Source: SpSt-398 sp041752235
Lineage (GTDB): Bacteria > Bacteroidota > Bacteroidia > Chitinophagales > Chitinophagaceae
DNA: 64,000 nt
Direction: 5' to 3'
Assembly (NCBI GenBank): GCA_041752235.1
Contig: JBGSHM010000001.1
Span: 62,001-126,000 of the forward strand
The notes beneath the pieces were generated by a model, which made no database searches, was not told the origin of the DNA, and was given only the letters and a program-made list of their open reading frames with translations. Within the stretch, counting starts at the first letter, position 1; the number at the start of each line of letters is the position of its first letter. Positions 1 through 8,065 of this stretch are shown here, one piece after another. The position numbers were made by a program, and so were the translations under genes.

Positions 1-398
1 GCATGAAAGCCCATTGTGAGAACGGGCGTGCCATCGCGCATTTTCTTCGCCAGCACCCGGCTGTGGCAAAAGTATATTGGCCCGGTTTCGAAGACCATCC
101 CCAACATGCCATTGCCAAAAAACAAATGAGTGATTTTGGTGGTATGATCTCCTTTGAACTCAAAAATCAAAGCGTGGAAGAAGCCAAACGGGTACTTTCC
201 TCTACCCATCTTTTCTCCCTGGCAGAAAGCCTGGGTGGGGTTGAATCGCTGATCAACCATCCGGCTTCTATGACACATGCCTCCATTCCCAGAGAGGAAA
301 GGATAAAGAATGGCTTGAGTGATGGATTGATCCGGTTGAGTGTGGGGATTGAAGATGCGGAGGATTTGATTGAAGATCTGCGTGCAGCAATTGGGTAG
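1..398 (+). CDS. Trans-sulfuration PLP enzyme, C-terminal part (cystathionine gamma-synthase/lyase family)
   Basis: The reading frame is open from the left window edge, so only the last ~131 residues are seen. The tail carries the family's C-terminal block: SLGGVESLINHPASMTHA (about residues 76-93 of the visible part) followed by IRLSVGIEDAEDLIEDL. In Cys/Met-metabolism PLP enzymes this region closes the active site around the substrate carboxylate. The PLP lysine lies upstream, outside the window. The tail does not separate cystathionine gamma-synthase, gamma-lyase and methionine gamma-lyase. The gene ends just before a family-1 inverted repeat. Confidence 0.88.
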   Translation, partial: MKAHCENGRAIAHFLRQHPAVAKVYWPGFEDHPQHAIAKKQMSDFGGMISFELKNQSVEEAKRVLSSTHLFSLAESLGGVESLINHPASMTHASIPREERIKNGLSDGLIRLSVGIEDAEDLIEDLRAAIG

Positions 399-401
399 CC
401 A

Positions 402-554
402 TTCACCGCAGAGAACATGAGAACGCGGAGTTACGCAGAGAAATTATTGATTATTAATTATTGATTATTTCGTAAACTGCCCCAAATCTCAGTTTGTAGT
501 TAGTATTTAATAATCACTCTGCGTAACTCCGCGTTCTCTGCTCTCTGCGGTGAA
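402..554. repeat. Family-1 inverted repeat, 'empty' long-arm copy
   Basis: The left arm (402-440, TTCACCGCAGAGAAC... GTTACGCAGAG) is mirrored by the right arm (517-554, CTCTGCGTAACTCCGCG... CTGCGGTGAA). Between them is about 76 bp of AT-rich DNA without an ORF. The arms closely match those around the GxxExxY gene at 3246-3736, so this looks like the same unit without cargo. A further short TTCTCTGCGGTAAAA follows at about 559-573. Confidence 0.8.
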
Positions 555-582
555 TCATGTTCTCTGCGGTAAAATCATAACG

Positions 583-1347
583 ATGACACCAAAGACATTC
601 CTCGACAAACAATACCTCCACTTCAACCAACCCTCCTTTATCCCCTCCGACCCGATAAGCGTACCCCACCAATTCTCTAAAAAACAGGATATCGAGATCG
701 CCGGGCTCTTTGCCGCCGTCTTTGCCTGGGGCAACCGCACCACGATCATTGCCAAGGCCAATGAATTAATGGAAAAAATGGGCAACCAACCCCATGCATT
801 CATCTTACATCATGCTGAAAATGACCTGCGGTCCCTGCTTCATTTCAAACACCGCACCTTCAATGCCACTGACCTGCTCTACTTTGTTGCATTTCTTCAT
901 CATCATTATACCCATCATTCCTCTCTCGAAGAGGCCTTTCAACCCGCCCTGCTAAAGAACGAACCCACGATCGAGAAAGGACTGGATGCATTTTATCAGA
1001 ACTTCTTTTCCCTGGAAGACGCCCCTGCCCGTACACGTAAACATATCGCAGCTCCGTCAAAAGGTTCTACCTGTAAACGATTGAACATGTACCTGCGTTG
1101 GATGGTGAGAAAAGATAAGATGGGAGTCGATTTTGGGTTATGGAAAAAGATCAGTCCGGCCCAACTCATTTGCCCCATCGATCTGCATGTAGCGCGTGTA
1201 GCACGGCAAATGGGATTATTACAAAGAAAACAAACCGACTGGCTGGCAGCCCTGGAATTAACGGAGAGGTTGAGAAGCTTTGATAAAAATGATCCGGTGA
1301 AGTATGATTTCGCGTTGTTTGGGTTGGGGGTGTTAGGGGATAGGTAA
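583..1347 (+). CDS. TIGR02757 / DUF2400 family protein
   Basis: This 254-residue soluble protein belongs to a conserved family of unknown function found widely in Bacteroidota. Recognisable blocks are the N-terminal FLDKQYLHFN, the DIEIAGLFAAVFAWGNR segment with its GNR motif, the central KGSTCKRLNMYLRWMVR, and the C-terminal ICPIDLHVARVARQMGLL and DPVKYDFALFGLGVLG. The latter half resembles the helix-hairpin-helix arrangement of DNA glycosylases (inference). The ATG at 583 is preferred over the GTG at 550, because the 11 extra residues would be encoded by the right arm of the upstream repeat. No operon partner is obvious. Confidence 0.85.
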   Translation: MTPKTFLDKQYLHFNQPSFIPSDPISVPHQFSKKQDIEIAGLFAAVFAWGNRTTIIAKANELMEKMGNQPHAFILHHAENDLRSLLHFKHRTFNATDLLYFVAFLHHHYTHHSSLEEAFQPALLKNEPTIEKGLDAFYQNFFSLEDAPARTRKHIAAPSKGSTCKRLNMYLRWMVRKDKMGVDFGLWKKISPAQLICPIDLHVARVARQMGLLQRKQTDWLAALELTERLRSFDKNDPVKYDFALFGLGVLGDR

Positions 1348-1353
1348 TGGTGT

Positions 1354-1430
1354 TTAACCGCAAGGGCGCTAAGGCGCGAGGGGACGTCAGGTCTTTGCGC
1401 TCCATGGCGCCATCGCGCCTTCGCGGTAAA
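1354..1430. repeat. Family-1 inverted repeat
   Basis: TTAACCGCAAGGGCGCTAAG at the left is mirrored by GCGCCTTCGCGGTAAA at the right, giving an imperfect hairpin between two convergent genes. It is followed by a short tandem of GTGTAATCCGTGAAATC type (1431-1466). It may act as a bidirectional terminator, but no T-tract is clear. Confidence 0.75.
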
Positions 1431-1460
1431 TAATCCGTGTAATCCGTGAAATCTGTGTAA

Positions 1461-2132
1461 TCAAGGTATCTTCTTCTCAAACATCAACTCCTTCACCTTC
1501 TCCTTATCCTCCTTCTCCTGTTTCAGATTGAACATGGTTCCAAACACATGATCCCAAATAGTAGAGCTCACCCCAAAACCCTGGTGTTCATTTTTATAAT
1601 GATGCAGGTGGTGATTCCTCCACAATGGTTTCATCCACTTAAATGGCGGGTTCCACGCATGGATGGCATAGTGCATAGTGCCATACATCAGGTATCCGAA
1701 AAGAAAACCGGGAAAGAACATAAAAGTCCAGGAACCCATGATCAGGTACATGATACTAAATATTGTGGTAGAAATGATGATACTGGGAACCGGGGGCATG
1801 AACAAACGCTGCCGGTCACGGGGATAGTGATGGTGATTGCCATGCAAGGTATAAACAAACTTGGTAGCTCCAGGTGTCTTTGGTATCCAATGAAAAATAA
1901 ACCGGTGAGCGAGATACTCAAAAAAGGACCAAAAGAGCACACCACCAAAAAACGTTAGCAGGATGGTGATGGTTGAATATCCATAGCGGGTGGCCGCGAG
2001 ATAAATGATATAGGTGAGAATAGGGATATACATTCCCCATATCACCAGCGGATTGGCCTTTGTGAGTGCCTCCAGAAAGTCATTCTTAAATAAGCGGGCC
2101 TGGCCTTTATTGTGGATCTTTTCGAAATGCAT
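1461..2132 (-). CDS. Fatty acid 2-hydroxylase-like membrane protein (sterol desaturase superfamily)
   Basis: This 223-residue integral-membrane di-iron protein has the histidine clusters of the FA2H/Scs7 branch in order: HRFIFH (HX4H) near residue 78, HGNHHHYPRD near 97, HYAIH near 157, and HHLHHYKNEHQGFGVS near 175. At least four hydrophobic segments flank them. Family knowledge suggests alpha-hydroxylation of fatty acyl chains, which in Bacteroidota would fit sphingolipid or lipid A acyl groups; the substrate here is inferred. It is divergently transcribed from the fumarylacetoacetase-like gene, with a TAnnTTTG element 20 bases upstream of the ATG. Confidence 0.85.
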   Translation of the reverse strand: MHFEKIHNKGQARLFKNDFLEALTKANPLVIWGMYIPILTYIIYLAATRYGYSTITILLTFFGGVLFWSFFEYLAHRFIFHWIPKTPGATKFVYTLHGNHHHYPRDRQRLFMPPVPSIIISTTIFSIMYLIMGSWTFMFFPGFLFGYLMYGTMHYAIHAWNPPFKWMKPLWRNHHLHHYKNEHQGFGVSSTIWDHVFGTMFNLKQEKEDKEKVKELMFEKKIP

Positions 2133-2152
2133 AAAAATGGCTATTTCTTGGG

Positions 2153-2160
2153 CAAAAATA
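2153..2160 (-). promoter_or_regulatory. -7 promoter element of the fatty-acid hydroxylase gene
   Basis: The minus strand reads TATTTTTG, an exact match to the Bacteroidota -7 consensus TAnnTTTG, 20 bases before the ATG. No clear -33 TTTG is seen. It lies about 20 bp from the divergent element at 2182-2189, so the two promoters probably compete or are co-regulated. Confidence 0.5.
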
Positions 2161-2181
2161 CATCAAATCGAGGATTCACAT

Positions 2182-2189
2182 TAGCTTTG
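2182..2189 (+). promoter_or_regulatory. -7 promoter element of the FAH-family gene
   Basis: TAGCTTTG matches TAnnTTTG and ends 5 bases before the ATG at 2195. Transcription would start at or next to the start codon, which implies a leaderless mRNA. Confidence 0.5.
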
Positions 2190-2194
2190 CCGCA

Positions 2195-3199
2195 ATGAAA
2201 CTCCTTTCCTACCTCCAAGACGGACACGACCATTTAGGTGTATTGATCGACGACAAAGTTTACGATATGGATGTCCTTCATCCCGACCTGCCCAATAGCA
2301 TGGGTCTGTTTCTCAATTACTGGGAAGACAGTTATCCCATGGCCCAGGCGGCCGAACTCCTGATCCGGGAAGGCCAGCGGATGACCAATAAGGGTATCCC
2401 CTTGAATGGGCTTAATTTGTTGGCGCCTGTACCCACCCCTACTTCCTGCAGAGACGGGTATGCTTTTCGGCAACATGTGGCCGCTGCCCGTCGCAACCGG
2501 AACGTAGAAATGATTCCGGAATTTGACCAATACCCCATCTTTTATTTTACCAACCATCATAGCATACAGGGACCGGGTGATGTAGTATGCATGCCCGATC
2601 ATTTTCAAAAACTTGATTTTGAACTGGAATGTGCGATCGTTATCTGTAAACATGGCCGTAATATCCGCGCCGCCGATGCGCGGGAGTATATCGGCGGGTT
2701 GATGATCATGAATGATATGAGTGCGCGGACCCTGCAGATGGAAGAAATGAAACTCAATCTCGGCCCGGCTAAAGGAAAAGATTTTTCCACCGTCATCGGC
2801 CCCTGGTTGGTGACCCTAGATGAATTGGAAGAATTTTTGGTGCCTGCCAAAGAAAATCATATTGGAGATAATTGGAATTTGAAAATGACCTGCACGGTCA
2901 ATGGGGTGCAAGTAAGTGAAGGAAATGTGGCCGATATGGATTGGACATTCGCGGAAATTATCGAACGCGCCTCCTATGGCGTGGATCTATATCCGGGTGA
3001 TGTGATCGGGAGTGGTACGGTGGGCACGGGTTGTTTCCTGGAATTGAATGGCACCGGAAAACTCAATGACCCGAATTATAAGGAGCAGTGGTTACAACCT
3101 GGTGACATCGTAGAAATGACCATTTCCGGGCTCGGTAAACTCACGAACCAAATCGTTGCAGAGGAAACGGATTGGAGTATACTTGCAGGAAAAAAATAG
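2195..3199 (+). CDS. Fumarylacetoacetate hydrolase family protein
   Basis: This 334-residue protein carries the FAH fold signature: FELECAIVICKHGRNI with the metal-binding acidic pair, GGLMIMNDMSARTLQ, KGKDFSTVIGPWLVT, and the C-terminal GDVIGSGTVGTGC and LQPGDIVEMTISGLG. Enzymes of this family cleave C-C bonds of beta-diketo acids using Mg/Ca. Length and the nearby flavin reductase suggest fumarylacetoacetase in tyrosine/homogentisate breakdown, but homogentisate dioxygenase is not in the window, so the substrate remains open. The start is fixed by the adjoining promoter element. A family-1 half repeat follows directly. Confidence 0.85.
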   Translation: MKLLSYLQDGHDHLGVLIDDKVYDMDVLHPDLPNSMGLFLNYWEDSYPMAQAAELLIREGQRMTNKGIPLNGLNLLAPVPTPTSCRDGYAFRQHVAAARRNRNVEMIPEFDQYPIFYFTNHHSIQGPGDVVCMPDHFQKLDFELECAIVICKHGRNIRAADAREYIGGLMIMNDMSARTLQMEEMKLNLGPAKGKDFSTVIGPWLVTLDELEEFLVPAKENHIGDNWNLKMTCTVNGVQVSEGNVADMDWTFAEIIERASYGVDLYPGDVIGSGTVGTGCFLELNGTGKLNDPNYKEQWLQPGDIVEMTISGLGKLTNQIVAEETDWSILAGKK

Positions 3200-3202
3200 A
3201 TG

Positions 3203-3239
3203 CTTTACCGCCAGGACACAAAGTCGCTATAGAAAGGAT
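3203..3239 (+). repeat. Family-1 half repeat
   Basis: CTTTACCGCCAGGACACAAAG resembles the left arm of family-1 repeats but has no right arm before the next repeat starts at 3246. It is probably a decayed copy or the scar of a nested insertion. Confidence 0.5.
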
Positions 3240-3245
3240 ATGATC

Positions 3246-3736
3246 TTTTACCGCAGAGAACAGGAGAGCGCAGAGTTACGCAGAGATTAGTTATCAATTA
3301 AACCTACCTTATGAATAATGATGAATTAAATGGCATTGGTGCCGAAATTTTGGATTCCTGTATTGCCGTACACAAAGAGTTAGGCCCGGGACTCTTAGAG
3401 GCAGCCTATACAATTGCGCTAAAGAAAGAGTTAGAAGATAGGGAATACGAAGTGATGACTCAGGTGCCTATAGAGGCATCTTACAAAGGCATTAATTTAG
3501 GAAAAGTGTTTGTAATGGATATGATAGTTGATGATGGTGTAATTTTAGAGATAAAATCGGTGGATCAGTTGCATCCTATCCATAAAGCCCAGCTAATAAC
3601 CTATTTAAAACTAAGTAAAAGGAAATTAGGATATCTAATTAATTTTAATGTATCATTAATGAAAGACGGTTTTCATAGAATTGTTTATAAATTTTAACTC
3701 TGCGTAACTCCGCGTCCTCCCGTTCTCTGCGGTTAA
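3246..3736 (+). mobile_element. Candidate cassette: GxxExxY gene between long inverted family-1 arms
   Basis: The left arm (3246-3286) and right arm (3698-3736) are inverted copies that agree at roughly 34 of 39 positions. They enclose one ORF, whose stop codon (3695-3697) abuts the right arm. The cargo is visibly more AT-rich, with many TTA leucine codons, than its neighbours. Related arms without the gene occur at 402-554 and 4622-4704. No transposase or clean target duplication was seen, so mobility is an inference from architecture. Confidence 0.4.
3311..3697 (+). CDS. GxxExxY protein
   Basis: This 128-residue protein contains the name-giving motif at residues 27-33 (GPGLLEAAY gives G27, E30, Y33). 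It also has a PD-(D/E)XK-like core: D70 in KVFVMDMIV, then E80-I-K82 in VILEIKSV, followed by HKAQLITYLKLS and GYLINFN. The PD-(D/E)XK match suggests a nuclease-like fold. The biological role of the family is unknown. The gene sits exactly between inverted arms. AT-rich codon use contrasts with the flanking FAH and flavin reductase genes and suggests separate origin. No partner gene, signal peptide or membrane segment is present. Confidence 0.88.
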   Translation: MNNDELNGIGAEILDSCIAVHKELGPGLLEAAYTIALKKELEDREYEVMTQVPIEASYKGINLGKVFVMDMIVDDGVILEIKSVDQLHPIHKAQLITYLKLSKRKLGYLINFNVSLMKDGFHRIVYKF

Positions 3737-3745
3737 GCCAAAACA

Positions 3746-4621
3746 ATGATAATTAGTCTCTCTGAAATAAAACCCGCCGAAAAGCAATACTACCTCCAGC
3801 ACATCGTCGCGCCGCGCCCAATATGCTTCGCCTCTACCATCAATAAAAAAGGCGAGGTCAACCTCAGTCCTTTTAGTTTTTTTAATCTTTTCTCCTCCAA
3901 CCCTCCCATTGTCGTGTTTTCCCCGGCTCGCCGGGTACGTGACAATTCCATCAAACACACCCTCGAGAATGTACTCGAAGTGCCTGAAGTAGTCATCAAC
4001 ATGGTGGACTATGACATGGTGCAGCAACAATCCCTTGCCAGTTGTGAATATCCCGCCGGGACCAACGAATTCATCAAAGCAGGGTTTACACAGGAAAAAG
4101 CTCATTTCGTCAGCCCGCCCATGGTCAAAGAGAGTAAGGCCAAATTAGAATGTAAAGTAACCGAGATAAAGGCACTGGGTAAAGAAGGCGGGGCAGGCAA
4201 TCTCGTTATCTGTGAAGTGATCGCCATTCATATCGCGGATGAATTACTGGATGAAAATAAAAAACTCGATCAGCGAAAGATACACCAGGTGGCTCGCTTA
4301 GGTGGAAACTGGTATTGCAAAGTGGATGAAAGCAATCTGTTTGAAGTGGAGAAACCCAATACCCAACTTGGTATCGGCGTAGATGCCCTACCGGAAAATA
4401 TTCGCCTGAGTACAATACTTACCGGAAATGACCTGGGGCAGTTGGCAAATGTGCATGCGTTTCCCGATCCCGATCCGGCTTTTGATGATGAACATGTAAG
4501 ACATATCGTTCAGTATTACAGTCTCAATCCGGATGAAATGGAGAAAGAACTGCATCAATATGCAAGGAAATTATTAGCGGAGGGGAAGGTAGATAAAGCG
4601 TGGCAGGTACTCTTATTATAG
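3746..4621 (+). CDS. Flavin reductase family protein (FMN-binding split barrel)
   Basis: This 291-residue protein has the split-barrel flavin-binding domain in its first ~200 residues: HIVAPRPICFASTINKKGEVNLSPFSFFN, PPIVVFSPARR and the DNSIKHT motif that contacts FMN in this family. The C-terminal ~90 residues are an extension often seen in Bacteroidota members. Members reduce flavin with NAD(P)H or act as flavin oxidoreductases in aromatic breakdown. Its place beside the FAH-family gene fits tyrosine catabolism, though this is inferred. The ATG is 10 bp after the GxxExxY cassette's right arm, so the native upstream region has probably been displaced. Confidence 0.8.
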   Translation: MIISLSEIKPAEKQYYLQHIVAPRPICFASTINKKGEVNLSPFSFFNLFSSNPPIVVFSPARRVRDNSIKHTLENVLEVPEVVINMVDYDMVQQQSLASCEYPAGTNEFIKAGFTQEKAHFVSPPMVKESKAKLECKVTEIKALGKEGGAGNLVICEVIAIHIADELLDENKKLDQRKIHQVARLGGNWYCKVDESNLFEVEKPNTQLGIGVDALPENIRLSTILTGNDLGQLANVHAFPDPDPAFDDEHVRHIVQYYSLNPDEMEKELHQYARKLLAEGKVDKAWQVLLL

Positions 4622-4704
4622 TTTAACCACAGAGACACAGAGGCGCAGAGAAAATTTGTTAATAGCTAAATACAAATGAACTTTCTCTGTGTCTCTGTAG
4701 TTAA
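4622..4704. repeat. Family-1 inverted repeat (CACAGAGACACAGAGG variant)
   Basis: TTAACCACAGAGACACAGAGG at the left is mirrored by CTTTCTCTGTGTCTCTGTAG at the right around a ~30-bp AT-rich loop. It lies between convergent genes and reaches the stop codon of the DUF4197 gene. Confidence 0.7.
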
Positions 4705-4705
4705 T

Positions 4706-5443
4706 TTATTTTCCAAAAACCTTCTTCAACAATTCCGTTGTACGGGCAGCCGGGTTCTCCCTGATATTCTTTTCCTCTACCGCAATGCGATCAAAGAGGG
4801 CTGCAATGGCTTTATCCGCCACATAACCCGCCAGGTCGGGATTCATTTTCTTCAAGGTAGTCGGCAGGCTGTTATATTTAGTCACCACATCACCATAATA
4901 TTTGGTGGCATTGGTCTTTTGAAGAGATGTATCAATAACAGGTTGAAAAGCCGCTTTTAATTGTAAAGAGGTTTTTTCTTTAAAATAATCGGTGATTGAA
5001 GATTTGCTGCTGCTACTCACCAGTTTCAAGGCATCAGTGACGGTCATTTGTTTGATGGCATTGACAAAAATGGGGGTAGCGAAACCAACTGCATCTTCTG
5101 CACCACGGTTGATCTGGAGGATGGCATCATCCACCATTTTATTCAGTCCCAGGCCACGTAAGGTCTTCTCCATTTTTTGGGCCTCGGGGGGAAGCAAAAC
5201 TTTATAGATTTCATTCCCAAAGAACCCATCTTTTTTATTCAGGAAACTGACGGCTGTTGACACCCCCTGGTTCAGGGCTTCCTTGATACCGCCACCGGCT
5301 TCATTTTCGGTGACCCCACCACCCCCAATACCAGCAGCCTTCTTGGCCCGGTCGAGAATGGTTTGGCTGGATGCACATCCGGAGGTTAAAAGGGAAAAGG
5401 CAAGGAGAAAGGCAAATGGGAATTTAAGTTGGTACGATTTCAT
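4706..5443 (-). CDS. DUF4197 lipoprotein
   Basis: This 245-residue exported protein starts with a lipoprotein signal: a hydrophobic stretch at residues 8-21 and the lipobox LTSGC with Cys23. The mature part matches DUF4197, with GGGIKEALNQGVSTAVSFLN, the basic KVLLPPEAQKMEKTLRGLG, EDAVGFATPIF and YFKEKTSLQLKAAFQPVI. The family is all-helical and of unknown function, found in Gram-negative bacteria. It is probably anchored in the outer membrane facing the periplasm. It is monocistronic and divergent from lysS. Confidence 0.85.
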   Translation of the reverse strand: MKSYQLKFPFAFLLAFSLLTSGCASSQTILDRAKKAAGIGGGGVTENEAGGGIKEALNQGVSTAVSFLNKKDGFFGNEIYKVLLPPEAQKMEKTLRGLGLNKMVDDAILQINRGAEDAVGFATPIFVNAIKQMTVTDALKLVSSSSKSSITDYFKEKTSLQLKAAFQPVIDTSLQKTNATKYYGDVVTKYNSLPTTLKKMNPDLAGYVADKAIAALFDRIAVEEKNIRENPAARTTELLKKVFGK

Positions 5444-5564
5444 TGATTTGGAATTTACTTGTTTAGCTTATTGATCCTTAGTAAAAATATCAAATAATAG
5501 TCAAAGCTGGTAGCAAACAGCGCCTCGCCATTAGCTTTTAGCCTTTATTTAATTCAAGAATATC

Positions 5565-5572
5565 TAATTTTG
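5565..5572 (+). promoter_or_regulatory. -7 promoter element of lysS
   Basis: TAATTTTG matches TAnnTTTG and lies 7 bases before the lysS ATG, so the transcript would be leaderless or nearly so. The -33 region is AT-rich without an exact TTTG. Confidence 0.5.
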
Positions 5573-5579
5573 CCCCCTT

Positions 5580-7094
5580 ATGAACCACCTCTCCGAACAA
5601 GAACAGATACGCCGGGAAAAACTGGGCGATCTCCTGGGAATGGGAATCGAACCCTATCCCGCTGCTTTATACCCTGTTAACACCAATTCAGCAGACATAA
5701 AAGTGCAATTTACTGACGAAAAGAAAGACGAGTTTTCTCAGGTTTGCGTTGCAGGCCGTGTGATGAGTATCCGGGACATGGGAAAAGCCAATTTTGCCGT
5801 TATCCAGGATAGCCATAGCCGGATTCAGGTCTATATCCGCCGGGACGATATCTGCCCCGGTGAGGATAAATCACTCTATGATATTGTATGGAAGAAATGC
5901 ACGGATATTGGGGACATCATCGGGATCAAAGGATTTGTATTTCGTACAAAAACGGGTGAGATATCGATCCACGCCACTGAATTGACCATGCTTGCCAAGG
6001 CATTAAAGCCTTTGCCGATTGTGAAAGAAGCCGAAGGTCAAACCTTTGACGCCGTCACCGACCCCGAGTTCAAGTACCGCCAGCGCTATGCCGACCTGAT
6101 CATCAACCCTTCCCTGAAGGAGGTGTTCATCAAGCGCACCAAACTGGTGAATGCCATTCGGGAATTCCTGAACGAACAAGGTGCATTGGAAGTGGACACC
6201 CCCGTTTTGCAAAGCATACCCGGTGGTGCGGCCGCACGTCCCTTTATCACGCATCACAATGCCCTTGATATTCCCATGTACCTGCGTATCGCGAATGAAC
6301 TTTACCTCAAAAGATTGATCGTCGCCGGATTTGACTGGGTGTATGAGTTTAGCCGCAACTTTCGCAATGAGGGGATGGACCGTACCCACAACCCCGAATT
6401 CACCATCCTGGAATTTTATGTGGCCTATAAAGACTATATCTGGATGATGGAAACCACCGAGAAAATGCTGGAGCGGGTGGCCATTGCGGTAAATGGAACC
6501 ACCAAAGTGACGGTTGATGGAAAAGAGATCGATTTCAAAGCCCCTTTCAAAAGGATCAGTATGTTCAAAGCCATCGAGGAACATACCGGTTTTGATATCA
6601 GTCGCATGAACGAGGAACAGATCCGCAGCATCTGTAAACAACTGCATATTTCCGTTGATAAAACGATGGGCAAGGGCAAGATGATCGATGAAATATTCAG
6701 CGAAAAATGTGAACACCACTATATCCAACCCACATTTATCACCGATTACCCGGTGGAAATGAGTCCGCTGACGAAGAAACACCGCGATACCCCCGGTTTG
6801 GTGGAACGCTTTGAATTGATGGTGAATGGAAAAGAGATCGCCAACGCTTACAGCGAATTAAATGACCCTTTGGATCAACGTGAACGTTTTGAAGAACAAA
6901 CCAAACTGATGGAACGGGGGGATGATGAGGCCATGTTCATTGACCACGATTTCCTGAGGGCCCTGGAATATGGTATGCCACCCACATCAGGCATTGGTTT
7001 TGGGGTTGACAGGCTTTGTATGCTGATGCTGAACCAGCCTTCGATACAAGACGTATTGTTATTCCCGATGATGAGACCTGAAAATAAAGAATAA
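5580..7094 (+). CDS. lysS: Lysyl-tRNA synthetase, class II
   Basis: This 504-residue enzyme charges tRNA-Lys with lysine in the cytoplasm. The N-terminal OB-fold anticodon domain covers roughly residues 55-150 (VAGRVMSIRDMGKANFAVIQD). The class II catalytic core follows: motif 1 near RTKLVNAIREFLNEQGALEVDTP, motif 2 in EFSRNFRNEGMDRTHNPEFT, and motif 3 in GIGFGVDRLCML near the C-terminus. NGKEIANAYSELNDP is the lysine-pocket segment. Length fits bacterial LysS. The gene stands alone, with its own promoter and a family-1 hairpin downstream. Confidence 0.97.
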   Translation: MNHLSEQEQIRREKLGDLLGMGIEPYPAALYPVNTNSADIKVQFTDEKKDEFSQVCVAGRVMSIRDMGKANFAVIQDSHSRIQVYIRRDDICPGEDKSLYDIVWKKCTDIGDIIGIKGFVFRTKTGEISIHATELTMLAKALKPLPIVKEAEGQTFDAVTDPEFKYRQRYADLIINPSLKEVFIKRTKLVNAIREFLNEQGALEVDTPVLQSIPGGAAARPFITHHNALDIPMYLRIANELYLKRLIVAGFDWVYEFSRNFRNEGMDRTHNPEFTILEFYVAYKDYIWMMETTEKMLERVAIAVNGTTKVTVDGKEIDFKAPFKRISMFKAIEEHTGFDISRMNEEQIRSICKQLHISVDKTMGKGKMIDEIFSEKCEHHYIQPTFITDYPVEMSPLTKKHRDTPGLVERFELMVNGKEIANAYSELNDPLDQRERFEEQTKLMERGDDEAMFIDHDFLRALEYGMPPTSGIGFGVDRLCMLMLNQPSIQDVLLFPMMRPENKE

Positions 7095-7105
7095 GGTTGT
7101 TGGGT

Positions 7106-7183
7106 TTTACCGCCAAGACACAAAGGCACAAAGAAAGTTCTAAGTCTTTGGCGCCACTTTGCGCCTTGGCGTCTTAGCGGTAG
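7106..7183. repeat. Family-1 inverted repeat
   Basis: TTTACCGCCAAGACACAAAG is mirrored by TTTGCGCCTTGGCGTCTTAG and GCGGTAGAA. It lies between the convergent lysS and SDR genes. Confidence 0.75.
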
Positions 7184-7201
7184 AATTCTCTGCAGAGAAA
7201 A

Positions 7202-8020
7202 CTAATCCACAAATAAATCCCTATACAACTCCGCCCCCTGCACCACGCTATATTTTTCCAGGTCAGTGATCCCTTCTTCTGCCAGCACCTCCTCATCAAT
7301 ATAACAATGCCCTGTACACTCCGCCGATGACCGGCTAAGAATGATCGCGGCGGCATCTGCCAGTATATCCACGGTACGACTCATATTCGCCAGCATTTCA
7401 CCTCCCAACAGGTTTCTTACCGCAGCCGTATCGATGGTAGTACGTGGCCATAGGGCATTGGCAGCGATCCGGAACTCCTTAAACTCCTCCGCCCAACCCA
7501 TGGTCATCAAACTCATATTGTATTTGCTCATGGTATAGGCTATATGCCCACCCAGCCATCTGGGTCGCAGGTTAATGGGAGGGGAAAGCGTCAGGATATG
7601 CGGGTTGGTGGACTTCCTCAGGTAGGGAATACAGGCCCGGGTCATCATAAACGTACCCCGGACATTGATATCATGCATCAGGTCAAACCGCTTGGGGTCG
7701 GTTTTTTCGGTGGGGGTAAGACTGATCGCACTGGCATTATTGATCAGGATATCAATCACCCCAAACTGGGCCACTGCCTTATCTACCGCCTGTTGGATCT
7801 GGTCCTCAAACCGGATATCACACTGCACGGCCAGGGCCTTTCCGCCGGCTTTCTCAATCTCCTCAGCTGCCGAAAAGATCGTACCTCCCAGCTTGGGGTT
7901 CTCTTCTACCGACTTGGCCACAATGACAATATTGGCCCCCGAAGCCGCCAGTTTTAACGCCATGGCCTTTCCAATACCCCTGGAGGCACCGGTGATTAAA
8001 GCAGTTTTTCCTTGAAACAT
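7202..8020 (-). CDS. SDR family oxidoreductase (HSDL2-like)
   Basis: This 272-residue classical short-chain dehydrogenase has the cofactor motif TGASRGIG (T-G-X3-G-X-G) at the N-terminus, INNAS for the NNAG site, and the catalytic set Ser in LTLSPPIN with Y-T-M-S-K (YxxxK). The block VAKSVEENPKLGGTIFSAAEEIEKAGG is typical of the HSDL2-like branch, which has been linked to lipid metabolism. The ATG at 8020 is chosen because a TAnnTTTG promoter ends 14 bases upstream. A longer frame to 8077 would begin inside a repeat. Substrate is unknown. Confidence 0.85.
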   Translation of the reverse strand: MFQGKTALITGASRGIGKAMALKLAASGANIVIVAKSVEENPKLGGTIFSAAEEIEKAGGKALAVQCDIRFEDQIQQAVDKAVAQFGVIDILINNASAISLTPTEKTDPKRFDLMHDINVRGTFMMTRACIPYLRKSTNPHILTLSPPINLRPRWLGGHIAYTMSKYNMSLMTMGWAEEFKEFRIAANALWPRTTIDTAAVRNLLGGEMLANMSRTVDILADAAAIILSRSSAECTGHCYIDEEVLAEEGITDLEKYSVVQGAELYRDLFVD

Positions 8021-8034
8021 AGTCTGGTTTTGGG

Positions 8035-8042
8035 CAAATATA
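8035..8042 (-). promoter_or_regulatory. -7 promoter element of the SDR gene
   Basis: The minus strand reads TATATTTG, matching TAnnTTTG, 14 bases before the ATG at 8020. It supports that start over the longer frame. Confidence 0.5.
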
Positions 8043-8065
8043 GACCATGATTGATGGATTTGATT

